NCBI GenBank assembly: GCA_039807785.1
Contig: JBDHRX010000092.1
Span: 1 to 12,211, forward strand
Origin: Zeimonas sp039807785
Lineage (GTDB): Bacteria > Pseudomonadota > Gammaproteobacteria > Burkholderiales > Burkholderiaceae_E
Length of the DNA: 12,211 nucleotides
Direction: 5' to 3'
In this document: positions 7,634-12,211 of the stretch, piece by piece
Position numbering within the stretch: the first letter of the stretch is position 1
Layout: each line of letters begins with the position of its first letter
Program-made: the position numbers and the translations under genes
The notes under the pieces: generated by a model
What the model was told of the DNA's origin: nothing
What the model saw: only the letters and a program-made list of their open reading frames with translations
The model's database searches: none

Positions 7634-8788
7634 ATGAGCTTTGAAATGATCGAGACCGAAGTGGACGGCGCCGTGATCAAGGTGATCGGGGTCGGCGGCG
7701 CCGGCGGCAACGCGGTCAACCACATGATCAACCGCAGCGTGCAGGGCGTGGAGTTCATCGCGCTGAACACCGACAAGCAGGCGCTGCGTCGCTCGCTGGC
7801 CGAGCGCACCATCCAGCTCGGCCAGATCGGCCTCGGCGCGGGCGCCCGGCCCGAGGCCGGGCGCGCGGCGGCCGAGGCGATGCGCGAGGACATCCGGGCC
7901 GCCCTGGACGGCGCGAACATGGTGTTCCTGACCGCCGGGATGGGCAAGGGCACCGGCACCGGCGCCTCGCCGGTGGTGGCCGAGATCGCCAAGGAGATGG
8001 GCATCCTGACGGTCGGCGTCGTCACCAAGCCGTTCGATTTCGAGGGCGCCAAGAAGCTGCAGATCGCCGAGAACGGCATCGACCAGCTGGTCGAGCACGT
8101 CGACTCGCTGATCGTGGTGCTCAACCAGAAGCTGTTCGAGGTGATGGACGACGACGCCAGCCTGGAGGACGCGTTCCGCCGCGCCGACGACGTGCTGCAC
8201 AACGCGGTCGCCGGGATCGCCGAGATCATCAACGTGCCCGGCCTGGTCAACGTCGACTTCGCCGACGTCAAGACCGTGATGAGCGAGCAGGGCAAGGCGA
8301 TGATGGGGATCGGCGAGTCCGCGGGCCTGGACCGCGCGCGCATCGCCGCGGAGCAGGCGGTCGCCTCGCCGCTGCTCGACGGGGTCGACCTGCAGGGCGC
8401 GCGCGGGGTGATCGTGAACATCACCGCCGGCCGCAGCCTGAAGCTGAAGGAGACCAACGACGTCATCAACACGATCAAGGCGTTCTGCGCCGACGACGCG
8501 ACGATCATCCACGGCACCGTGTTCGACGAGAACATGGCGGACCGCCTGCGCGTGACGGTGGTCGCCACCGGGATCGGCCGCCGCGCGGCCAAGCCGGTGC
8601 TGGTGCCGCAGTCGGCGCTGGGCACCGGCACCCACGACGCGGTGGCCCCGGTCAACTACGAGCAGTTCGAGCAGCCGACCGTCTGGCGCAGCCCGCGCGC
8701 CTCGGCGGCCGCGCAGGTGCAGGCGCTGGAGGACAGCGGCGTCGAGCGCTTCGACATCCCGGCGTTCCTGCGCAAGCAGGCGGACTGA
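7634..8788 (+). CDS. ftsZ: Cell division GTPase FtsZ, with a variant signature loop (GKGTGTG)
   Basis: FtsZ is the tubulin-like GTPase that forms the Z-ring. The product has 384 residues, close to E. coli (383). Visible parts are the N-terminal glycine loop IGVGGAGGNAV (about 18-28), NTDKQAL, LGAGARPEAGR (T3), the T4 signature loop at 104-110, TKPFDFEG, and the T7 loop NVDFADV from Asn206. The T7 Asp208 and Asp211 match the catalytic E. coli Asp209 and Asp212. A linker of about 55 residues leads to the conserved C-terminal peptide FDIPAFLRKQAD, which binds FtsA/ZipA/MinC. The oddity is the signature: GGGTGTG in nearly all FtsZ reads GKGTGTG here, with Lys105 encoded by AAG at 7946-7948 (E. 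coli Gly106). It is followed by GAS instead of GAA. Everything else looks functional, and the frame is intact across the whole gene. Confidence 0.97.
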   Translation: MSFEMIETEVDGAVIKVIGVGGAGGNAVNHMINRSVQGVEFIALNTDKQALRRSLAERTIQLGQIGLGAGARPEAGRAAAEAMREDIRAALDGANMVFLTAGMGKGTGTGASPVVAEIAKEMGILTVGVVTKPFDFEGAKKLQIAENGIDQLVEHVDSLIVVLNQKLFEVMDDDASLEDAFRRADDVLHNAVAGIAEIINVPGLVNVDFADVKTVMSEQGKAMMGIGESAGLDRARIAAEQAVASPLLDGVDLQGARGVIVNITAGRSLKLKETNDVINTIKAFCADDATIIHGTVFDENMADRLRVTVVATGIGRRAAKPVLVPQSALGTGTHDAVAPVNYEQFEQPTVWRSPRASAAAQVQALEDSGVERFDIPAFLRKQAD

Positions 8789-8793
8789 AAGGC

Positions 8794-8829
8794 CCGGAGC
8801 GGCCCCCGGACGAACGGGGGCCGCTCCGG
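8794..8829 (+). terminator. Strong GC hairpin after ftsZ, possible terminator
   Basis: A perfect 15-bp inverted repeat has arms CCGGAGCGGCCCCCG at 8794-8808 and its complement at 8815-8829. The loop is the six bases GACGAA. It begins five bases after the ftsZ stop. There is no T-run after it, so it is not a textbook intrinsic terminator. It may slow polymerase, help Rho-dependent ending or protect the 3' end of the ftsZ mRNA. Confidence 0.6.
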
Positions 8830-8837
8830 CGGTCCCC

Positions 8838-8858
8838 GGCGCGCGGCGCGCGGCGCGC
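8838..8858. repeat. Three tandem copies of the 7-mer GGCGCGC
   Basis: GGCGCGC occurs three times in direct tandem (8838-8844, 8845-8851, 8852-8858), then degenerates to GGCGG. It lies immediately upstream of the TACAAT box, where a -35 element would be expected. It may be simple GC slippage or a binding site; the sequence alone does not decide. Confidence 0.6.
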
Positions 8859-8866
8859 GGCGGCAC

Positions 8867-8872
8867 TACAAT
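8867..8872 (+). promoter_or_regulatory. Candidate -10 box of the peroxiredoxin/lpxC unit
   Basis: TACAAT differs from the sigma-70 -10 consensus TATAAT at one base. It is one of the few AT-containing hexamers in a GC-rich gap, 65 bases upstream of the peroxiredoxin ATG. No recognisable -35 hexamer lies 16-18 bases upstream, because that position falls in the GGCGCGC repeat. Its place after the post-ftsZ hairpin fits a new transcription unit, but this is a candidate only. Confidence 0.4.
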
Positions 8873-8937
8873 AGCCGGTCCGCCGCGGCCCGGCCTGCCG
8901 GCGTCCGTCCGGCCCACGCAACCATGGAGTACTACCG

Positions 8938-9447
8938 ATGACCATCAAGGTTGGCGACACGCTTCCGGACGCGACGGTCCGCGAGTTCATCGAGGTCGAG
9001 GGCAACGGCTGCTCGATCGGGCCCAACGCCTTCCAGGTCGCCGACCTGGTCCGGGGCAAGCGGATCGTGATCTTCGGGCTTCCGGGCGCCTATACCCCGA
9101 CCTGCTCGGCCAAGCACGTTCCCGGCTATCTGCAGCAGTACGACGCGCTGAAGTCGAAGGGTATCGACGAGATCTGGTGCGTCTCGGTCAACGACGCCTT
9201 CGTCATGGGCGCCTGGGGCCGCGACCAGAAGGCCGGCGGCAAGGTCCGGATGATCGCCGACGGCAGTGGCGAGCTCACCCGGAAGCTGGGCCTCGAGCTC
9301 GACCTGACCGCCGGCGGGCTGGGCGTGCGCTCGAGCCGCTACTCGATGCTGGTCGAGAACGGCGTGGTCAAGTCGCTGAACGTCGAGGCGCCGGGCAAGT
9401 TCGAGGTGTCCGACGCCGACACGATGCTGCGCCAGGTGGCGGGCTGA
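8938..9447 (+). CDS. Prx5-type peroxiredoxin (AhpC/TSA-like, redoxin domain)
   Basis: This is a thiol peroxidase that reduces hydrogen peroxide and organic hydroperoxides in the cytoplasm. The 169-residue product is a single thioredoxin-fold domain with no glutaredoxin fusion. The Prx5 active-site motif PGAYTPTCS carries the peroxidatic Cys56, with Thr53 in the usual place and Arg134 in SSRYSMLV as the supporting arginine. Other cysteines are Cys25 and Cys81 (WCVSVND). Which of them, if any, resolves the sulfenic acid cannot be read here; a 1-Cys, glutathione/glutaredoxin-dependent cycle is a known option in this family. The ATG at 8938 has GGAG at 8926-8929. As I recall, a peroxiredoxin between ftsZ and lpxC is common in Burkholderiales. 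It is probably co-transcribed with lpxC, 46 bases downstream. Confidence 0.92.
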   Translation: MTIKVGDTLPDATVREFIEVEGNGCSIGPNAFQVADLVRGKRIVIFGLPGAYTPTCSAKHVPGYLQQYDALKSKGIDEIWCVSVNDAFVMGAWGRDQKAGGKVRMIADGSGELTRKLGLELDLTAGGLGVRSSRYSMLVENGVVKSLNVEAPGKFEVSDADTMLRQVAG

Positions 9448-9493
9448 CCGGCGCCGCCGGCATCGGCCCGGCATCGAGGCTTCCGGCCATACC

Positions 9494-10423
9494 ATGATGC
9501 GCCAGCGCACGATCGGCAAGCCGGTGAGCACCACCGGCGTCGGCCTGCACTCGGGCGAGCGGGTCGAGCTCACGCTGCGTCCCGCGGACTCCGGCACCGG
9601 GATCGTGTTCCGGCGCGTCGACCTCGATCCGCCGGTGCCGATCCGCGCCGGGGCGGCCCGCGTGACCGACACGCGGATGGCCTCGACGCTGACCGCCGCC
9701 GACGAAGGGCCGGGCAGCGAGGTGCGCGTGGCCACGGTCGAGCACCTGATGTCGGCGCTCGCCGGGCTGGGCATCGACAACCTGTACGTCGACGTGACCG
9801 CGCCCGAGATCCCGATCCTCGACGGGTCGGCGGGCTCCTTCGTGTTCCTGGTGCAGTCCGCCGGCATCGTCGAGCAGCGCGCGGCCAAGCGCTTCATCCG
9901 GGTCACGCGCGCGGTCGAGGTGCGCGACGGCGACAAGTGGGCGCGGCTGACGCCGCACTTCGGCTTCAAGCTGCGCTTCTCGATCGAGTTCTCGCATCCG
10001 GCGATCGACGCCACCGGACAGGCGGTCGAGGTCGATTTCGCCACCACCTCGTACGTGAAGACGGTCGCGCGCGCCCGCACCTTCGGGTTCATGCAGGACG
10101 TCGAGGCCCTGCGCGCGCACGGCCTCGCCAAGGGCGGTAGCTTCGGCAACGCGATCGTGATGGACGAGTACCGCGTCCTGAACGCGGACGGGCTGCGCTT
10201 CGACGACGAATTCGCCAAGCACAAGATCCTCGATGCGATCGGCGACCTGTACCTGGTCGGGCACCCGTTGCTCGCCGCCTACGAGGCGCACAAGTCCGGG
10301 CATGCCCTGAACAACCGGCTGCTGCGCGCGCTGCTGGCCGACCAGCAGGCCTGGGAGCTGGTCAGCTTCACCGAGCGCCGCGAGGCGCCGAAGCTGTTCG
10401 CGCTCGACTGGAGCCATGCCTGA
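9494..10423 (+). CDS. lpxC: UDP-3-O-acyl-N-acetylglucosamine deacetylase LpxC
   Basis: LpxC is the zinc-dependent deacetylase that catalyses the committed step of lipid A synthesis in the cytoplasm. The product has 309 residues. Zinc ligands are His84 (TVEHLMSAL), His243 and Asp247 (KHKILDAIGDL), each five residues beyond the E. coli numbers. The catalytic His270 (KSGHALNN) and Glu83 are present. Other family landmarks are TGVGLHSGE near the N-terminus, APEIPILDGSA, RARTFGFMQD and GGSFGNAIV. Two adjacent Met codons (9494 and 9497) can start it. The only Shine-Dalgarno-like GAGG is at 9476-9479, rather far away, so coupling to the peroxiredoxin is plausible. The C-terminus ends at ALDWSHA, shorter than the E. 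coli tail that serves FtsH degradation, and shows no obvious AVLA-like end. Confidence 0.97.
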   Translation: MMRQRTIGKPVSTTGVGLHSGERVELTLRPADSGTGIVFRRVDLDPPVPIRAGAARVTDTRMASTLTAADEGPGSEVRVATVEHLMSALAGLGIDNLYVDVTAPEIPILDGSAGSFVFLVQSAGIVEQRAAKRFIRVTRAVEVRDGDKWARLTPHFGFKLRFSIEFSHPAIDATGQAVEVDFATTSYVKTVARARTFGFMQDVEALRAHGLAKGGSFGNAIVMDEYRVLNADGLRFDDEFAKHKILDAIGDLYLVGHPLLAAYEAHKSGHALNNRLLRALLADQQAWELVSFTERREAPKLFALDWSHA

Positions 10424-10433
10424 GGCGGCCGCC

Positions 10434-10439
10434 GGGAGG
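10434..10439 (+). promoter_or_regulatory. Ribosome binding site of the small membrane protein gene
   Basis: GGGAGG lies eight bases before the ATG at 10448. Its strength and spacing are the main non-compositional evidence that the 57-codon frame is translated. Confidence 0.65.
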
Positions 10440-10447
10440 CGCTCGCG

Positions 10448-10621
10448 ATGATCCTGATCCGGCTCTTCGTCGGCGCGGTGTTCGCCGTGGTCGTCTGGTG
10501 CGCGATCGGCTACCTGTTCACCCGCAATCGCCGCTACCTGCGCTGGGCCGGCGGGGCGCTCGGGGTCGGGCTGGCCGGTTCGCTGGTGTTCTTCGCGGTG
10601 ATGTTCGTCCAGCGCCTCTGA
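10448..10621 (+). CDS. Small two-helix membrane protein of unknown function
   Basis: This 57-codon frame (ATG 10448, TGA 10619-10621) begins 24 bases after lpxC and has a strong ribosome binding site. The product starts MILIRLFVGAVFAVVVWC. It has one hydrophobic helix at about residues 2-24, a basic turn (TRNRRYLRW, about 25-33) and a second helix at about 34-54, ending QRL. This predicts an inner-membrane hairpin with the positive loop probably cytoplasmic. I do not recognise a named family. As I recall, Burkholderiales genomes often carry a short hypothetical gene after lpxC, which supports it being real. A role near LpxC or the envelope is guilt by position only. It may be the last gene of the lpxC unit, since the next gene is convergent. 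Confidence 0.75.
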   Translation: MILIRLFVGAVFAVVVWCAIGYLFTRNRRYLRWAGGALGVGLAGSLVFFAVMFVQRL

Positions 10622-10695
10622 GCGCCGCGGGCGGGCCCGGCCGGCGCGCCGCACGGCGGGCGCACGGCCCCTTCGGTCGGTGGCGAGCCGCTGCC
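10622..10695. other. Convergent intergenic gap
   Basis: This 74-base gap separates the small membrane protein gene from the convergent DUF721 gene. It contains GC-rich self-complementary stretches: the 10-bp palindrome CGGCGCGCCG (10642-10651), and arms GCGCCG (10622-10627) and CGGCGC (10642-10647). It has no T-run on either strand. It may act as a two-way transcript end, but no standard intrinsic terminator can be shown. Confidence 0.35.
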
Positions 10696-11139
10696 TCAGC
10701 GGGTGGCGCGTTGTCGACGGATCAAGTTGGCGAGCGCTTGCTTTAGCGCTGGCCCCTCGACTTCCGTCATCAGGCGTCCCAGGTCGCCCAGGGCTTGCGC
10801 CGGCACCGGCGCGCGCGGCGCGAACGCGACGCGCGCCGGTCCCTGCATGGGTCGTTGCGGCACGATCCTGATTCGACTAACCTGCGCGCAATCCTGGTGT
10901 ACCACCGACAGCAGGGTGGGCGCCATCTGGCGCAGGCGACCGGCCCAGGCCGCGCTCGGCGTCATGACGGTCAGCGTCGGCCCGTCGAGCGCCATGACCG
11001 TCACCGGAATGCGCGGACACGCCGCGGCGAGCCGGGCCTGGAGCGCCACGAGGCGGTCCACGCGGGTGGCGAGCGCCCGGAAACCGGACTCGGTGTCCAG
11101 CCAGCGGGTGACGGAACGTGTGGGGGTGACGGGCTTCAT
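10696..11139 (-). CDS. DUF721/DciA-family protein, probable replicative-helicase loader
   Basis: On the minus strand, the ATG at 11139-11137 to the TGA at 10698-10696 encodes 147 residues. The N-terminal about 100 residues fit the DUF721 (DciA) pattern: a short helix (VTRWLDTESGFRALATRV), a helix with LVALQARLAAACP, strand VTVMALDGPTLTVMTPSAAWAGRLRQMAPTLL split over two elements, and a closing strand SRIRIVPQ. DciA-family proteins assist loading of the replicative helicase DnaB in bacteria without DnaC. That role is taken from the family, not shown here. The C-terminal 45 residues are Pro/Ala-rich and then helical, with a basic end (LIRRQRATR). No Shine-Dalgarno is visible: a 12-bp palindrome abuts the ATG. 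The gene points away from the M23 gene and towards the lpxC unit. The family call is fairly secure, the function less so. Confidence 0.82.
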   Translation of the reverse strand: MKPVTPTRSVTRWLDTESGFRALATRVDRLVALQARLAAACPRIPVTVMALDGPTLTVMTPSAAWAGRLRQMAPTLLSVVHQDCAQVSRIRIVPQRPMQGPARVAFAPRAPVPAQALGDLGRLMTEVEGPALKQALANLIRRQRATR

Positions 11140-11151
11140 CGCTGCGCAGCG
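11140..11151. repeat. 12-bp palindrome abutting the DUF721 start codon
   Basis: CGCTGCGCAGCG is a perfect 12-bp palindrome that ends directly at the ATG of the minus-strand DUF721 gene, where its ribosome binding site would normally lie. It could be an operator, or a small mRNA hairpin with 4-bp arms that affects translation. Confidence 0.55.
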
Positions 11152-11202
11152 GGGCCGGTACGGTGCCGCTGCGCGGCAACGGTAGCACGACGGAGACGTT
11201 GC
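11152..11202. promoter_or_regulatory. Divergent promoter region between the DUF721 and M23 genes
   Basis: The two genes diverge across only 63 bases, so promoters for both should lie here or in the gene starts. The minus strand has TGCTACCGT at 11187-11179, which fits an extended -10 (TGnTAnnnT) and would give a leader of about 30-40 bases for the DUF721 gene. TGCCGC-TGC-GCGGCA (11164-11178) is a second inverted repeat. GGAG at 11192-11195 is the ribosome binding site of the M23 gene. No clear plus-strand promoter is visible. Confidence 0.35.
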
Positions 11203-12162
11203 ATGCAGATCATTCTCGTGCATCCGGGGCTCAGGCAGGCCCGCACGTTCAACATCGGCCGGCGCGCGCTGCTCGGCCTCGCGCTGGCCCTGCTGCTGGC
11301 GCTGGGATCGACCTCCGGGCTGCTCTCGTACGTGACGCTGCGGCATGCCCTGGCGGGCCAGCTTCCCTTCCTGGAGCAGTGGCTGCCGTTCCCCGGCGCG
11401 GCGCGCGCGCCGGTGGGCCGCGACGAGTTCGTCAGACAGAACATCGACGCGCTGGCGGTGCGCCTCGGGGAGATGCAGGCGCGGCTGGCGCGCCTGGACG
11501 CCTTGAGCGAGCGGGTCGCCGAGATGGCCGGGCTGCGCCCGGTCGACCTCGGCGTGCTGTCGCTGCCCGCCGGTCGCGGCGGGCCGGCGCCCGCCGACGG
11601 CGGCCGCCCGCTGACGCTGGACGAGCTGACCCGCGCGGTCGATCGAGCCGACGACGCGTTCGCCGAACAGAACGGCGAGTTGAGCCTGCTGGAATCCGAG
11701 CTGCTCTACCGGGAGGTGTCGACCCGCCTGGTGCCGAGCGCGCAGCCGCTGCCCGATGCCCTGGTGGGGTCGCGCTTCGGCCGGCGCATCGATCCCTTCA
11801 CCGGCCGGCGCGTCCTCCATGAGGGACTCGACTTCGCCGCCCCCGTCGGCGCGCCGATCCTCGCCGCCGCAGCCGGGGTGGTCGTATTCGCGCGGCGCCA
11901 CCCCGGGTACGGCAACCAGGTCGACATCGATCACGGCAACGGCCTGGTGACCCGCTACGCGCATGCCTCCCGACTCGGGGTCGTGGAGGGCGAGATCGTC
12001 AAGCAGGGGCAGAAGATCGCCGAGGTGGGGTCGACCGGCCGCTCGACCGGGCCGCACCTGCACTTCGAGGTCCGCGTCGACGGTGTCGCGCAGGATCCGC
12101 TGCCCTATCTGCGCGCCGGGATGCGCGATCCCGCCGCCTCGCCGGTGGCGCGGGCGCGCTGA
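11203..12162 (+). CDS. Membrane-anchored M23 family metallopeptidase (LytM-domain murein endopeptidase)
   Basis: This is a probable zinc endopeptidase that cuts peptide cross-links in peptidoglycan, acting in the periplasm. The product has 319 residues. A short basic cytoplasmic start is followed by one membrane helix (about 22-46), which may be an uncleaved anchor. Residues about 74-111 and 139-175 are Leu/Glu/Arg-rich with heptad-like spacing, a likely coiled coil. The M23 domain covers about 188-303: GSRFGRRIDPFTGR, HEGLDFAAPVGAPI (zinc ligands His206, Asp210), YGNQVDIDHGNGLVTRYAH (His254) and GPHLHFEVR (His285, His287). All metal and catalytic positions of active LytM enzymes are kept, so it should be catalytic and not only an activator like EnvC/NlpD. 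The ATG at 11203 has GGAG seven bases upstream. As I recall, this type of gene precedes secA in Burkholderiales. Exact cleavage specificity is unknown. Confidence 0.9.
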   Translation: MQIILVHPGLRQARTFNIGRRALLGLALALLLALGSTSGLLSYVTLRHALAGQLPFLEQWLPFPGAARAPVGRDEFVRQNIDALAVRLGEMQARLARLDALSERVAEMAGLRPVDLGVLSLPAGRGGPAPADGGRPLTLDELTRAVDRADDAFAEQNGELSLLESELLYREVSTRLVPSAQPLPDALVGSRFGRRIDPFTGRRVLHEGLDFAAPVGAPILAAAAGVVVFARRHPGYGNQVDIDHGNGLVTRYAHASRLGVVEGEIVKQGQKIAEVGSTGRSTGPHLHFEVRVDGVAQDPLPYLRAGMRDPAASPVARAR

Positions 12163-12211
12163 ACCGGCGGCGCCGGGCGCGGGGGCCGGCTCGCGGCGTG
12201 CGCGGCGCCGG
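12163..12211. other. Right-edge non-coding tail
   Basis: These 49 bases after the M23 stop contain no start of a gene. They are very GC-rich, with small inverted repeats such as CCGGC-GGC-GCCGG near 12164 and a GGCGCCG near the edge. They may belong to a transcript end or to the leader of the next gene, which is not visible. Confidence 0.4.

Noticed and set aside
7589..8917. Minus-strand open frames opposite ftsZ (442 and 379 codons)
   Set aside because: Both are shadows of the highly biased ftsZ codons; neither shows a domain, and ftsZ is certain.
10795..11202. Plus-strand extension of the M23 frame across the DUF721 gene
   Set aside because: It is antisense to a credible DUF721 gene. The M23 product has a proper start with GGAG at 11203.
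1..12211. A hidden new multi-gene system such as a defence island, phage remnant or CRISPR array
   Set aside because: Every long coding region is a known housekeeping gene in conserved order. I found no spaced direct repeats, integrase, transposase, toxin-antitoxin pair or shift in base composition.

Overview
The window is a contiguous, very GC-rich piece of a Gram-negative (lipid A-making) chromosome. It holds the distal half of the division and cell wall (dcw) cluster and the genes that follow it. Three things point to a betaproteobacterium, most likely Burkholderiales: the order murD-ftsW-murG-murC-ddl-ftsQ-ftsA-ftsZ, a Prx5-type peroxiredoxin between ftsZ and lpxC, and a DUF721 gene divergent from an M23 peptidase. 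The genus cannot be read from the sequence. I see no mobile element, tRNA, rRNA, CRISPR array or sign of recent transfer.

Layout: the C-terminal half of murD enters at the left edge (1-817). Then ftsW (811-2028), murG (2025-3095), murC (3092-4495), ddl (4485-5471) and ftsQ (5468-6256) follow on the + strand, each start overlapping the previous stop by 4-11 bases. ftsA starts 16 bases after ftsQ. A 128-base leader precedes ftsZ (7634-8788). Behind ftsZ are a 15-bp GC-rich hairpin (8794-8829) and a short region with a TACAAT -10-like box. Next come a peroxiredoxin (8938-9447), lpxC (9494-10423) and a 57-residue two-helix membrane protein (10448-10621). On the - strand, convergent with these, is a DUF721/DciA-like gene (10696-11139). 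Divergent from it across 63 bases is a membrane-anchored M23 endopeptidase (11203-12162). The last 49 bases hold no gene.

How the genes work together: MurD, MurC and Ddl make parts of the UDP-MurNAc-pentapeptide precursor in the cytoplasm. MurG turns lipid I into lipid II on the inner face of the membrane. FtsW polymerises lipid II at the septum. FtsQ scaffolds the divisome in the periplasm, and FtsA anchors FtsZ filaments to the membrane. LpxC commits UDP-GlcNAc derivatives to lipid A, so wall and outer-membrane synthesis sit side by side. The M23 protein probably trims peptidoglycan. The DUF721 protein is probably a replicative-helicase loader.

Most of the window is conventional and I did not find a new multi-gene system. 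The clearest departure is in FtsZ: the second glycine of the tubulin signature loop is a lysine (GKGTGTG), while the other functional motifs are intact. Secondary points are the short membrane protein after lpxC, the hairpin, triple 7-mer and promoter-like block between ftsZ and the peroxiredoxin, and a 12-bp palindrome directly against the DUF721 start codon.
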